A stretch of 64,000 nucleotides of DNA from SIG299 sp964632165 (GTDB lineage: Bacteria; Bacillota; Clostridia; Lachnospirales; Lachnospiraceae). Shown here piece by piece: positions 22,326 through 32,038 of the stretch (positions are counted from its first letter, which is position 1; the number at the start of each line of letters is the position of its first letter). The notes under the pieces were generated by a model, which was given only the letters and a program-made list of their open reading frames with translations, made no database searches and was not told where the DNA came from. The DNA is taken from positions 4,286 to 68,285 of the forward strand of contig CAZWCZ010000006.1 of the NCBI GenBank assembly GCA_964632165.1, in the 5' to 3' direction. A program made the position numbers and the translations under genes.

Positions 22326-25300
22326 TTACCTGTCCAGTTCATTTTCTATCAGATTTACGGAAACAAGCGTGGAAACGCCTTTTTCCTGCATGGTAATACC
22401 ATATAAGATATCTGCTGCCGCCATTGTACCACGACGATGCGTAATTACAATAAACTGTGTATTCTGTGTCAATTTATGCAGATATTTTGCGTAACGGCCG
22501 ACATTAGAATCATCCAGTGCTGCTTCGATCTCGTCCAAAAGGCAGAACGGAGACGGTTTCAGATTCTGAATGGCAAATAAAAGAGCAATAGCCGTCAATG
22601 CTTTTTCTCCACCGGACAGCTGCATCATGTTCTGAAGCTTCTTTCCCGGTGGCTGTGCGTTGATACGGATACCTGCCGTTAATACATCTTCCTCTTCGAT
22701 CAGTTCCAGTGTCCCCTTTCCTCCTCCAAACAGTTCTTTGAATACAACGTCAAACTGTTCTTTGATTGCAGAGAACTTTTCTTCGAACTGTTTTCTCATT
22801 TCAGTGTCCAACTGTTCAATGATCCGGAGAAGAGCATTCTCAGCCTCTACCAGGTCATTACGCTGTTCACTGTATAATTCATAACGTTCCGAAAGGTTTT
22901 TATAATCTTCAATCGCGTTGACATTAACATCTCCAAGTGCTCTGATACCGGAACGCAGTTCGCCGATCTCCTTTTTAACCGCAGAATATGCCGGCAACGT
23001 ATCATCTTTGGATTTTTTCGCCAGTTCCACTGTGACCTCATACTCATTCCACATATAGTCTGCCTGACTGTTCATTGATTCCTGCAGACGTTCTGCCTGA
23101 TTCGACAGACGGAACGATTCCTTATCCAGCTCTGAAATCTGTTTGGAAAGTTCCTCGTGCTTTGCAAAGAAATTTTTATGTCCCTTATTGATCTCTTCTT
23201 TTCTGACTTCCAGATCTCCAAGCTGTCCTTCTAATTCTACAACCGTAGTTTTCCATTCGGAAATTACCTGTTCCGCAAGAGAAATCCCATTTTCCTGTTC
23301 TTCAATGCGCTCTTTTGTAGAATTATTTTCTTCTTGCAGCTGTTCCAGTTCTTTTCCCAGTCGATGAAGTTCTCCCAGCAAACGATATTTATTTTCCTGA
23401 ACAAACTGCAGGTTTTTTTCCAATCCGGCACGGTTTAGAAGAAGTTCTGAATTTCTTTCGGACAGTATCTGCTCTTCCTCTTTTTCAGCAGCCATATGAA
23501 GTGTTGTATCACTGATGGTCTTTTGCGCTTCTTTAATGATCGCCTGATTTTCTTTGAAACGTATTTTCAGCTGTTCTGCTCCTGCCGTATTATCACGGTT
23601 TTTCTGCTCAAGTCCGGCGGCTTCTTCTTCAATCGACGCATAACTCTTCTTCGATGTACTTAGTCTTTCTTCTGCCTGTTCTAAACTGATTTTTGCGGTA
23701 TTCTGTTTTAAGAACAATTCCTGAAGTTCTTCTCTTACTGCAAGAAGCGTCCGGTTCATTGCTTCCCGCTGCTGCCGGAGCTGTTCTCTTTCCTTAGCAA
23801 GCATCTCTGCCTGCTTTTTTAATTCCTCTGCCTTTCGTTCTCCTTCTTCCATTTCCCGACGGCGTCCAAGCAGATTGCTGTTGTTTTTATATGCACCACC
23901 CGAAATGGATCCTCCCGGATTCAGCTGTTCACCCTCAAGTGTTACAATACGCAGCGTATAATGATACTTTCTGGCTAATGCCAGTGCATGTTCCATCGTA
24001 TCAACAACAAGTATACGGCCAAGGAGATAACGAATCAGTTCTTCATATTCCGGTGAAACATGAACCAGATGATGTGCATAACTGATAACACCCTGCTCTT
24101 TTTCTGCCTGTTCCTGATTTTGACCAAGTGCTTTTGCCGTAATTCCGGTCAGTGGGAGAAATGTGGCACGTCCGAATTTGTTTGCTTTCAGATATTCTAC
24201 CATTTTCTTGGCAGTTGCTTCATCCTTTGTTACCACATTTTGTATACTTGCACCGAGTGCAGTTTCCATTGCCGTTTCATATTTCGGATCTACCTTTATG
24301 ATATCAGCAACTACCCCGATAACGCCCGGGGTATCCTGTTTACGTTCCATTACTTTTCTGATGGAAACACCATATCCGTCATAACGCTCTGTCAGATTGC
24401 GAAGTGCTTCGAGTTTCGATACGGTTTCAATGCGGCTCCGTTCTGCCTTTTCCGCTTCTGCTGCTTTCTCGGAAACACACTGACGAAGCTTTGCAAGTTC
24501 CTGCTCTGCCTCTGTCATTGCTTTCTTTTTATCAGCAATCTTCGCCGAGATTCGTTGCAGTTCTTCGCTGCATTTTGTAACTTCTCCCTGATATCCTGCT
24601 TCTTCTGACTTATGATGCAGGATTTTCTGCATCAGCTCCGCTTTTTTTATTGAATTCTGCTCTTCCAGTGTTTCAAAGCGCTGCAGACTGGCACGGATTT
24701 CCGTATTTCTATCCATGCTCTTTAATATCTGCTGATTGCATTCTTCTATCTTTTGTGAATATTCCTGTATATGTTCCCGCAGTGTTTCTGCTTCGGCTTC
24801 CTTTTCTTCCTGAAGCATTGTCATCTGCTTTAATTCTGTTTCTGCCGCTGCATATTCCTTGTCATATTTTGTTAATTCCTGTTCTTTCGCATCAGAATCT
24901 GCAAGGAGTGCTTCATAACGCTGTTTAAAATGGCTGTCACTCATACGAATGGAAGAAATCTTCTCCTGCATCAGCCGGATTTCTCCTTCCTTTTCCTGCA
25001 CCATCATCAGAAACTGTGTGCGCTGTTCCTTTTTCTTATCAATCTCAGAAGAAAATTGTTCCAGTTCTGTTTCCAGGCGCTCATATTCCTGCTTGGTATC
25101 TTCGAATGCCCGATTTACACGTTCCAGTTCTTCCAGAACGATCTTTGTTCTGTTCTCTGTATCTGCTTTATTCTTTTCGTTGCGTTCATAATCCAATAAA
25201 AAAAGATTGATTTCCAGATGTTTTAACGCTTCTTTTAATCTAAGATATTCTCGTGCCGTTTCTGACTGCTTTTTTAACGGTCCCACCTGTTTTTCAATTT

Positions 25301-25889
25301 CAGAAAGGATATCCGTGATCCTTGACAGATTCAACTGTTCTTCTGCCAGTTCCTTTTCTGCAGAAGCTTTTCTCTTTTTATACTTTACAATACCGGCAGC
25401 TTCGTCAAATAACTCCCGTCGTTCCTCCGGTTTTCCGCTCAGGATCTTATCGATCTGCCCCTGTCCGATAATGGAATACCCTTCCTTACCGATGCCGGTG
25501 TCCAAAAACAGTTCCTGCACATCACGCAGTCTGCAGGTACTTCCGTTGATCAGATATTCACTTTCTCCGGAACGATAAACTCTTCTTGCAACAACAACTT
25601 CTTCATATTCGATTGGAAGTTTGTGATCAGAATTATCCAGTGTGATTGCTACATAAGCATATCCCATAGGTTTTCTCTGCTGTGTTCCGGAAAAAATGAC
25701 ATCTTCCATCTTACTGCCGCGTAACTGTTTCGCACTCTGTTCTCCCAATACCCAACGGACTGCATCAGCTACATTGCTCTTTCCGCTTCCGTTTGGCCCT
25801 ACAATAGCCGTGATCCCGTCGTGAAATTTAAAAACGATCTTATTGGCAAATGACTTAAATCCGTGTACTTCTATACTTTTTAAATACAT
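22326..25889 (-). CDS. smc: Chromosome segregation ATPase SMC
   Basis: SMC dimers with ScpA/ScpB compact and segregate the chromosome. The 1187-residue protein has the full family layout. There is an N-terminal head with Walker A GPNGSGKSNVADA (about 32-44), a long coiled coil to about residue 500 and a hinge domain (about 510-680) with GSISGG-type glycines. A second coiled coil follows, then a C-terminal head with the ABC signature LSGGEKALTA and Walker B FCLLDEIEAALDD. No frameshift is seen. It lies between rnc and ftsY with short gaps. Confidence 0.98.
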   Translation of the reverse strand: MYLKSIEVHGFKSFANKIVFKFHDGITAIVGPNGSGKSNVADAVRWVLGEQSAKQLRGSKMEDVIFSGTQQRKPMGYAYVAITLDNSDHKLPIEYEEVVVARRVYRSGESEYLINGSTCRLRDVQELFLDTGIGKEGYSIIGQGQIDKILSGKPEERRELFDEAAGIVKYKKRKASAEKELAEEQLNLSRITDILSEIEKQVGPLKKQSETAREYLRLKEALKHLEINLFLLDYERNEKNKADTENRTKIVLEELERVNRAFEDTKQEYERLETELEQFSSEIDKKKEQRTQFLMMVQEKEGEIRLMQEKISSIRMSDSHFKQRYEALLADSDAKEQELTKYDKEYAAAETELKQMTMLQEEKEAEAETLREHIQEYSQKIEECNQQILKSMDRNTEIRASLQRFETLEEQNSIKKAELMQKILHHKSEEAGYQGEVTKCSEELQRISAKIADKKKAMTEAEQELAKLRQCVSEKAAEAEKAERSRIETVSKLEALRNLTERYDGYGVSIRKVMERKQDTPGVIGVVADIIKVDPKYETAMETALGASIQNVVTKDEATAKKMVEYLKANKFGRATFLPLTGITAKALGQNQEQAEKEQGVISYAHHLVHVSPEYEELIRYLLGRILVVDTMEHALALARKYHYTLRIVTLEGEQLNPGGSISGGAYKNNSNLLGRRREMEEGERKAEELKKQAEMLAKEREQLRQQREAMNRTLLAVREELQELFLKQNTAKISLEQAEERLSTSKKSYASIEEEAAGLEQKNRDNTAGAEQLKIRFKENQAIIKEAQKTISDTTLHMAAEKEEEQILSERNSELLLNRAGLEKNLQFVQENKYRLLGELHRLGKELEQLQEENNSTKERIEEQENGISLAEQVISEWKTTVVELEGQLGDLEVRKEEINKGHKNFFAKHEELSKQISELDKESFRLSNQAERLQESMNSQADYMWNEYEVTVELAKKSKDDTLPAYSAVKKEIGELRSGIRALGDVNVNAIEDYKNLSERYELYSEQRNDLVEAENALLRIIEQLDTEMRKQFEEKFSAIKEQFDVVFKELFGGGKGTLELIEEEDVLTAGIRINAQPPGKKLQNMMQLSGGEKALTAIALLFAIQNLKPSPFCLLDEIEAALDDSNVGRYAKYLHKLTQNTQFIVITHRRGTMAAADILYGITMQEKGVSTLVSVNLIENELDR

Positions 25890-25917
25890 CCTGTTCCCTC
25901 TGCTTTACTTAAAAACT

Positions 25918-26607
25918 TTATTCCTGGTCAAACTTGAGCAGCGACTGGTAGGCTGCATTCTGTTCTGCAGATTTTTTTGTTTTCCCGATTCCTGTCATCA
26001 ATGGTACGTCATCCATATACGCCTGTACCGTAAACCTTTTGTTATGATCCGGTCCTTCCTCTGCTATCGGCTCATAATGAAGTGTCTTTTTATATTTATT
26101 CTGAATCAGCTCCTGTAAAATAGTCTTACTATCATAAAAGAGTTTCTTATGTTCAATATCACTCAAAACAAATTTTCGGATAAACTCTTTTGCACTAGTA
26201 AAACCACCATCCAGATACATGGCACCAATGACAGCTTCCCATGCGTCAGACAAAATGGAATCCCGTTCTCTTCCGCCGGTCAGATCTTCTCCGTTGCCAA
26301 GGCAAAGGTAATCTCCCAGCTGCAACTTTCTTGCACAATCCGCAAGTGACTGTTCACAAACAAGACTTGCTCTCAGTTTCGTTAATTTCCCTTCGTTCAT
26401 CTCCGGATGTGTCTGATAAAGAAATTCACTGGAAACCACTTCTAATACGGCATCTCCCAAAAATTCCAAACGCTCATTGTCGCCCAGCTTTTTCCCATCA
26501 CGCTCATGTGCATAGGAGCTGTGGGTCAACGCCTGCTTCAACAGCTTCTCATTTTGGAATGTATATCCGATCGCGGTCTGTAATTCCTTTAAATCTTTCC
26601 GTTTCAT
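25918..26607 (-). CDS. rnc: Ribonuclease III
   Basis: RNase III cuts double-stranded RNA in rRNA precursors and structured mRNAs. The 229-residue protein has the signature NERLEFLGDAVLE (about 44-56) and the second acidic cluster DAWEAVIGAMYLDGG. The C-terminal double-stranded RNA binding domain has QAYMDDVPLMTGIGKTKKSAEQ-like sequence. The ATG at 26607 is chosen because AAGGAG is 8 bases upstream; the ATG at 26628 would place that site inside the gene. It is followed by smc after 28 bases. Confidence 0.97.
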   Translation of the reverse strand: MKRKDLKELQTAIGYTFQNEKLLKQALTHSSYAHERDGKKLGDNERLEFLGDAVLEVVSSEFLYQTHPEMNEGKLTKLRASLVCEQSLADCARKLQLGDYLCLGNGEDLTGGRERDSILSDAWEAVIGAMYLDGGFTSAKEFIRKFVLSDIEHKKLFYDSKTILQELIQNKYKKTLHYEPIAEEGPDHNKRFTVQAYMDDVPLMTGIGKTKKSAEQNAAYQSLLKFDQE

Positions 26608-26633
26608 AACATAAACTCCTTCTCTCATGAAAG

Positions 26634-26659
26634 AAAAGGCTGTTGATTTCTCAACAGCC
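26634..26659 (-). terminator. Terminator-like hairpin between acpP and rnc
   Basis: GGCTGTTGA and TCAACAGCC form a perfect nine-base-pair stem with a four-base loop, followed by TTTTC on the minus strand. It begins 9 bases beyond the acpP stop and ends before the rnc binding site. It should end many acpP transcripts while letting some read into rnc-smc-ftsY. Confidence 0.7.
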
Positions 26660-26667
26660 CGTTTGTT

Positions 26668-26898
26668 TTAGTTCAATGCCTTTTTAATCTGTTCTACAGC
26701 ATCCCCAACGGTTACAATGTTTTCTGCATCTTCATTTGCAATTTCAACATCAAATTCTTCTTCAATGCCCATGATGATCTGGAAAACATCCAAAGAATCG
26801 GCTCCGAGATCATCTACAAACTTTGTTTCCATTGTAATGTCTTCCGGTTCTACCGATAATACCTCACCGATAATCTTCTGAATTTTTTCAAATTCCAT
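26668..26898 (-). CDS. acpP: Acyl carrier protein
   Basis: The carrier for fatty-acid synthesis. The protein is 76 residues and acidic, with the canonical GADSLD motif and Ser35 as the phosphopantetheine site. AGGAGGAGTT precedes the ATG. It lies 12 bases downstream of plsX, whose product uses acyl-ACP, and 60 bases upstream of rnc. This is the housekeeping ACP, distinct from the DltC-like carrier at 15290-15520. Confidence 0.97.
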   Translation of the reverse strand: MEFEKIQKIIGEVLSVEPEDITMETKFVDDLGADSLDVFQIIMGIEEEFDVEIANEDAENIVTVGDAVEQIKKALN

Positions 26899-26910
26899 AC
26901 TGAACTCCTC

Positions 26911-27924
26911 CTAATCTTCCGTCTTAATAATATTTTCTCTGATTTTTTCACTGATGTTCTGTTCTTTAAATGCGATGCACTGTAAAATGGAATTTTTAAT
27001 TTCCCTGCTCTTAGAACTTCCGTGTGTCTTTACGACCAGACCATTCAGGCCAAGCATTGGCGCTCCGCCATAGTCTGCGGTATCCATTGACTTCAAAGTC
27101 TGTTTAAGCGCCGGTTTTATCAAAAGTGCTCCCAGCTTACTCCTGAGGTTTGTCATCATTCCTTCTTTGATCTTTCCTATAAGAGCACCTGAAACCCCTT
27201 CATACAATTTTAAGATCACATTACCGACAAAAGCTTCACAAACAATGACATCCGCATAACCGTTTGGAATATCACGTGCTTCAATACTGCCGATAAAATT
27301 GATATCCTTGCATTCTTTCAAAAGAGGAAATGTTTCTTTTACCAGAGCGTTTCCTTTTTCTTCTTCCGCACCGATATTGACAATGGCAACTCTCGGATTT
27401 TTAATGCCGACAATCTGTTCCATGTAAAGAGAGCCCATCTTTGCAAACTGTACCAGATGGGATGGTCTTGCATCTACATTAGCTCCGCAGTCAACCAAAA
27501 GCGAGACTCCGTGTACCGTTGGAATAAGCGGTGCCAGAGGCGGGCGCTCCACTCCTTTGATCCTGCCTACCACCAGCTGTGCCCCGACCAGTACAGCCCC
27601 TGTACTTCCGGCGGAAACAAAAGCATCTGCTTCTTTATTCTTTACAAGCTGCATTCCTACAACAATAGAAGAGTTTTTCTTTCTCCGGATCGCCATTACC
27701 GGAGCTTCTTCATTTGTAATTACCTCGTCGGCAGGGACAATGGTAAGACGTTCTCCGTATTCCTTGTATCCTGCCAATTCCTTTTTCAGGGTTTCCTCCT
27801 GACCGACCAGAAAAACGCTGACTCTGTTATCCTGCTCTAATGCTTCCGTGACACCTTTCACCACCTCGGATGGTGCATTGTCTCCTCCCATGGCATCTAC
27901 AGCAACTTTTACTATTTCACTCAT
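26911..27924 (-). CDS. plsX: Phosphate acyltransferase PlsX
   Basis: PlsX converts acyl-ACP to acyl-phosphate, the donor for the first acylation of glycerol 3-phosphate. The 337-residue protein opens with VKVAVDAMGGDNAPSEVV and contains GSTGAVLVGAQ, VDCGANVDARP and NIGAEEEKGNALV, all typical. I chose the ATG at 27924 with GGGGTGG just upstream rather than the in-frame start at 27957, which overlaps the promoter -10 box. It heads the run plsX-acpP-rnc-smc-ftsY. Confidence 0.96.
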   Translation of the reverse strand: MSEIVKVAVDAMGGDNAPSEVVKGVTEALEQDNRVSVFLVGQEETLKKELAGYKEYGERLTIVPADEVITNEEAPVMAIRRKKNSSIVVGMQLVKNKEADAFVSAGSTGAVLVGAQLVVGRIKGVERPPLAPLIPTVHGVSLLVDCGANVDARPSHLVQFAKMGSLYMEQIVGIKNPRVAIVNIGAEEEKGNALVKETFPLLKECKDINFIGSIEARDIPNGYADVIVCEAFVGNVILKLYEGVSGALIGKIKEGMMTNLRSKLGALLIKPALKQTLKSMDTADYGGAPMLGLNGLVVKTHGSSKSREIKNSILQCIAFKEQNISEKIRENIIKTED

Positions 27925-27956
27925 CTGATCCACCCCCCCGGCAGTTTCTACATCCA

Positions 27957-27985
27957 AATATACCCGATATTGATAAAAAAATCAA
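27957..27985 (-). promoter_or_regulatory. Sigma-A promoter of plsX
   Basis: TTGATT-N17-TATATT on the minus strand (boxes at 27980-27985 and 27957-27962), about 30 bases upstream of the plsX start. The -35 box sits inside a small inverted repeat (ATTGAT/ATCAAT with a T6 loop), which could be an operator. No FapR-type site was recognised. Confidence 0.65.
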
Positions 27986-27999
27986 TATGGATTTAATAA

Positions 28000-28042
28000 A
28001 GCAAACAATAGCTAAGCAGATAAACTCAGCTTAGCTATTATC
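28000..28042 (-). terminator. Terminator after ispH-rpsA
   Basis: AATAGCTAAGC and GCTTAGCTATT (arms 28029-28039 and 28007-28017 on the minus strand) form a perfect 11-base-pair stem with an 11-base loop, then GTTTGCTTTATT. It lies between the ispH-rpsA stop and the plsX promoter. Confidence 0.75.
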
Positions 28043-28073
28043 TTTCTCTACTTTAGAAGTAGTCCGTATCTAA

Positions 28074-29990
28074 TTATTCTGCATCTTCAGCAGGAGTTTC
28101 TTCTGCCGGAGCTTCCAATGCTTTCATGCTTAAACTGATCTTCTTGTCTTCCAGATTGAAATCTACGATCTTTGCTGTGATCTCCTGACCGATCTTTAAT
28201 ACATCTGCAGGCTTTTCAACATGATTTCTGGAAATCTGGGAAACATGCAGTAATGCATCTACGCCAGGTACAAGTTCAACAAATGCACCGAAATCCGTCA
28301 TACGTGCAACAGTTCCTGTCACTACATTGCCAACTGCAAAGTCAGTTTCAGCATTTGCCCATGGATTCTGATCTGCAAACTTTAAGCTGAGTGCGATCTT
28401 CTCTCCTGCAATATCCTTAATGAAGGCACGTACCGTATCTCCTGCCTTAAAGTTCTTCTTAGGATTCTCTACTCTGCCCCAGGACATTTCAGAAATATGA
28501 AGCAGTCCGTCAGCACCGCCGAGATCGATGAATACACCAAAATCCGTTACGTTCTTTACAACGCCTTCTACAACATCGCCCACCTGGATTCTTGCAAAAA
28601 GCTCCTTCTGAAGTTCTGCCTTTTTAGCAACAAGAAGCTGCTTGCGATCACCGATGATTCTTCTTCTCTTTGGATTGAACTCGCTGATAACAAATTCAAT
28701 TTCCTGATCTTTATATTTGGATAAGTCTTTTTCATAAGTATCAGAAACAAGGCTTGCCGGAATAAATACTCTTGTCTCGTCTACTACAACACTCAAACCG
28801 CCTTCTAATACAGCGGAAACAGTTGCCGTTAATACTTCTTTGTTGTTGAACGCTTCTTCTAATCTCTTGCTTCCCTTTTCTGCTGCAAGTCTCTTATAGG
28901 TTAATAACACCTGACCCTCACCGTCATTTACCTTAAGAACCTTTGCCTGCATCTTGTCACCTTCCTTAACTACTGTAGTTAAGTCAACATTCGGAGTATT
29001 TGTGTACTCGCTTCTGGTAATGATACCATCTGCTTTGTAACCGATATTTAAGACAATTTCATCTTCTTTGACACGAATTACAGTACCCTCGACTACCTCT
29101 CCGTTGTGTATTGTCTTAAAAGACTCCTCCAATAATTGTTCAAAACTCAAATCTGACATGTTAGTATGAACCTCCTCGATAATATTGTTTGGGGTCGATG
29201 CCCCTGCTGTAATACCTACACTACGGAATGATCTAAACTCATTTAGATCAAGGTCACTGAGTTTCTGTATGAAGTAAGTATTTACACATTGCTGTTTTGA
29301 TATCTCATACAACTTACGTGTATTTGAACTATGCGTGCCACCGATGACGATCATGGCCTCCGATCTGCCGGCAAGACATCTCGTTTCCTCCTGACGTTCC
29401 TCCGTTGCACTGCATATCGTACTTAAAACAAGTATATCATACCTCTTTTTTGAAATAATTTCAACTAATTCTTTAAATTTCTTGCTATTAAATGTCGTTT
29501 GTGCTACCACACAAAGCTTCGTTCCCGGCAAAAGCGCCAGTTTTTCTGCCTTTTCCGCAGTTTCTACAACGGTTGCCGGTCCATGACACCATCCAATGAT
29601 TCCCTGTACTTCCGGATGTTCTTCATTTCCGATGATAAGAATGTGCCTTCCGTTTTCACTTTCTTTTTCTACAATCCGATGAATTTTCTTAACAAACGGG
29701 CAAGTAGCATCCAAAATTTCCATGCCGCTTTCTGTCAGTTTTTGAAATTCCTTCTCCGAAACACCATGGGATCGAAGGATCAGTGTCCCTTTGTCTGCCT
29801 TAAACACCTCTTCACAGTCAGACAAAATGGTTACGCCTTTTTTTGCAAAATCCGCTATCACTTCTTCATTATGGATGATCGGACCGTATGTATAGACTTT
29901 TTTCCCAAGCTTTATCTGTTCCTGTACCGCATCTACCGCACGTTTTACGCCGAAACAAAATCCGGCGGTCTTCGCTGTTCTGACTTCCAT
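28074..29990 (-). CDS. ispH: Fused HMBPP reductase (IspH) and ribosomal protein S1 domains
   Basis: One 638-residue frame joins two functions. Residues 1 to about 285 are IspH, the last MEP-pathway enzyme, which reduces HMBPP to IPP and DMAPP. The cluster cysteines are in TAGFCFGVKRAV, DATCPFVKKIH and STICSATEERQEE. From about 295 to 620 there are four S1 RNA-binding repeats, for example GVFIDLGGADGLLHISEMSW and GAFVELVPGVDALLHVSQIS. The C-terminus is acidic. No stop or frameshift separates the halves. This fusion is known in many Clostridia, where it replaces separate ispH and rpsA genes. It lies 3 bases after cmk. AAGGAT precedes the ATG. Confidence 0.96.
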   Translation of the reverse strand: MEVRTAKTAGFCFGVKRAVDAVQEQIKLGKKVYTYGPIIHNEEVIADFAKKGVTILSDCEEVFKADKGTLILRSHGVSEKEFQKLTESGMEILDATCPFVKKIHRIVEKESENGRHILIIGNEEHPEVQGIIGWCHGPATVVETAEKAEKLALLPGTKLCVVAQTTFNSKKFKELVEIISKKRYDILVLSTICSATEERQEETRCLAGRSEAMIVIGGTHSSNTRKLYEISKQQCVNTYFIQKLSDLDLNEFRSFRSVGITAGASTPNNIIEEVHTNMSDLSFEQLLEESFKTIHNGEVVEGTVIRVKEDEIVLNIGYKADGIITRSEYTNTPNVDLTTVVKEGDKMQAKVLKVNDGEGQVLLTYKRLAAEKGSKRLEEAFNNKEVLTATVSAVLEGGLSVVVDETRVFIPASLVSDTYEKDLSKYKDQEIEFVISEFNPKRRRIIGDRKQLLVAKKAELQKELFARIQVGDVVEGVVKNVTDFGVFIDLGGADGLLHISEMSWGRVENPKKNFKAGDTVRAFIKDIAGEKIALSLKFADQNPWANAETDFAVGNVVTGTVARMTDFGAFVELVPGVDALLHVSQISRNHVEKPADVLKIGQEITAKIVDFNLEDKKISLSMKALEAPAEETPAEDAE

Positions 29991-29993
29991 ATT

Positions 29994-30668
29994 TTATCCT
30001 TCCAGCTTTTTCGCAACAATTTCTTTCATTTTTGTTATTACTTCTTCGATCGACAGATCGGATGTATCCAGTTCTACGGCATCTTCTGCTTTTTTGAGCG
30101 GAGAGATTTCTCTTGTCATATCTCTTCGGTCTCTTTCTTCAATGTCCCTTTGAAGGATTGTAAGATCACAGATCTGACCTTTTTTTGCAAATTCTTCCTG
30201 CCGACGTTTTGCACGGACCAGCGAGGATGCCGTCAGATAGATCTTTACTTCTGCTTTCGGAAGCACTACCGTTCCGATATCTCTGCCATCCATTACCACA
30301 CCGGTATCTTCTGCCATCTTTTTCTGCAATTCCACCATTTTTTCCCGCACTCCCTTATGTACGGAAACTGCAGATGCCATGGCACCTGCTTCCGGTGTAC
30401 GGATGAGCGCACTGACGTTTTCTCCGTTCAGATATACCATCTGCTCCCCGCCTTCGTATGCAATGGACACCCGGATATTTTCGCATTCTGACTCTATTGC
30501 CGCAGCATCATCTCCATCAATATTCTTTCTGGTGCAATACAGACCGATCGCACGATACATAGCTCCGGTATCAACATAGATCATGTTCATTTCTTTTGCC
30601 AGCGCCTTTGCAATGGTACTTTTTCCTGCTCCTGCCGGTCCGTCGATCGCAATATTGATTTTTTTCAT
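29994..30668 (-). CDS. cmk: Cytidylate kinase
   Basis: Cmk phosphorylates CMP and dCMP. The 224-residue protein begins MKKINIAIDGPAGAGKST with the P-loop. It shows YVDTGAMYRAIG for substrate binding, GRDIGTVVLP and the lid region RDIEERDRRDMTREISPL. The ATG at 30668 has AGAGGACGGAAG upstream; the open frame to 30773 lacks a site and runs over the end of the preceding gene. The gene is directly followed by ispH-rpsA, and cmk next to rpsA is a widespread order. Confidence 0.97.
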   Translation of the reverse strand: MKKINIAIDGPAGAGKSTIAKALAKEMNMIYVDTGAMYRAIGLYCTRKNIDGDDAAAIESECENIRVSIAYEGGEQMVYLNGENVSALIRTPEAGAMASAVSVHKGVREKMVELQKKMAEDTGVVMDGRDIGTVVLPKAEVKIYLTASSLVRAKRRQEEFAKKGQICDLTILQRDIEERDRRDMTREISPLKKAEDAVELDTSDLSIEEVITKMKEIVAKKLEG

Positions 30669-30711
30669 ACTTCCGTCCTCTTTCTTTGTCTTTTTCTTGC
30701 TGTTCTTTTTT

Positions 30712-31944
30712 CTAATAAACCGCATGCCCCGCCGTATAACCGGTCGACCATGCAATCTGCAGATTATATCCACCGGTCATTGCATCAACATCCAACACTT
30801 CTCCGGCAAAATACAGTCCTGAAATCAATTTGGATTCCATGCTGGATGGTACGATCTCCTTTACGGAAATGCCTCCTTTTGTAATGACTGCTTCTTTATA
30901 GTCACGCAGTCCCGTTACATGTAGTGTCAATCCCTTAAAAAGTGACACTAACTGTTTTCTCTCCTCTTTTGATACTGCATTTACCTGTTTTTCCGGGTCA
31001 ATTCCTGACAGTCTTACCATGACTTCCGCCATTCGCTGCGGCAGCAGATGGTCCAGTGCGTTTTTAAACTGCTTGTTCTTTGCTGCTTCAAAATCCTTTA
31101 AGATTCTGGCATCCAGCTGTTCTTCTGAAAGTGCCGGTTTCAGGTCGATCTGAATCATAGGCATCTCTTCCCCTTTTAAAACAGATTGTGCAATATAGCT
31201 GCTGGCACTTAATACCAGTGGTCCGCTTACCCCGAAATGAGTAAAGAGCATTTCTCCTAAATCAGAATACAACACTTTTTTGTTTTGTACCAGTCTTAAA
31301 GTAATATTTTTTAATGTAAGTCCCATCAGTTCTTTTGCAAACGCTTCTTTGATCTCCACTGCAACAAGGGACGGAGATAAGGAAGTTACTGTATGTCCTG
31401 CCTCTTTGGCAAACCGATATCCGTCTCCTGTAGAACCGGTACTCGGATAGGAAAGTCCTCCGGTGGCAACAATACAGGCATCTCCTTCCATTTCCCCGCT
31501 GTTTAAAACTATCTTTCGAAAAGCGCCTTCTTCGGTTACAATCCTCTTTACTTCGGAATTCAGATGAATATGGACCCCTCTGCGCTCCAATTCCTTTTGG
31601 AGAGTCCTTATAACATCTGAAGAATGGTCTGACTGCGGAAATACCCGTTGTCCACGCTCTATCTTCAGCGGCAGTCCGTTCTCTTCAAAAAAGTCGATTG
31701 TTGCATAGTTATCAAATGTGCGGAATGCACTATATAAAAATCTGGAATTGGAGACTACCTTTTTCATCAGTTCATCCACATTGCAGGCATTTGTCACGTT
31801 GCATCTTCCTTTTCCAGTAATAAAAATCTTTTTCCCGAGTTTTTCATTTTTTTCAAATATATGCACTTCATTCCCGTTCTCCGCTGCAGCGATCCCTGCC
31901 ATCATTCCTGCAGCACCGCCGCCGATTATAAGAACTTTACTCAT
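30712..31944 (-). CDS. HI0933/YhiN-family NAD(P)/FAD-dependent oxidoreductase
   Basis: A 410-residue flavoprotein of the HI0933 family, whose biochemical role is not established. The N-terminus VLIIGGGAAGMMAGIAAA is the FAD-binding Rossmann motif. GKGRCNVTNAC, CIVATGGLSYPSTGSTGDGY, ITKGGISVKEI and the C-terminal LYFAGEVLDVDAMTGGYNLQ are family signatures. The ATG at 31944 has GGAG about 9 bases upstream; the frame to 32061 overlaps the GerMN gene and is not used. In Clostridia this gene often lies upstream of cmk, as here. Confidence 0.93.
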   Translation of the reverse strand: MSKVLIIGGGAAGMMAGIAAAENGNEVHIFEKNEKLGKKIFITGKGRCNVTNACNVDELMKKVVSNSRFLYSAFRTFDNYATIDFFEENGLPLKIERGQRVFPQSDHSSDVIRTLQKELERRGVHIHLNSEVKRIVTEEGAFRKIVLNSGEMEGDACIVATGGLSYPSTGSTGDGYRFAKEAGHTVTSLSPSLVAVEIKEAFAKELMGLTLKNITLRLVQNKKVLYSDLGEMLFTHFGVSGPLVLSASSYIAQSVLKGEEMPMIQIDLKPALSEEQLDARILKDFEAAKNKQFKNALDHLLPQRMAEVMVRLSGIDPEKQVNAVSKEERKQLVSLFKGLTLHVTGLRDYKEAVITKGGISVKEIVPSSMESKLISGLYFAGEVLDVDAMTGGYNLQIAWSTGYTAGHAVY

Positions 31945-32038
31945 ATTTTTCTCTCCGTTCCTGTTCCTTTTTCCCTGACTATCGGAACAACTATGGTTCC
32001 GGATAACATAAAAATCGGTAAGCACAGACCCCCCATGC

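Noticed and set aside
29499..30491. Long plus-strand open frame of 330 codons
   Set aside because: It lies fully opposite ispH-rpsA and cmk, is very rich in Cys, Phe, His and Arg, and has no binding site or family motif. It is a shadow of the coding strand.
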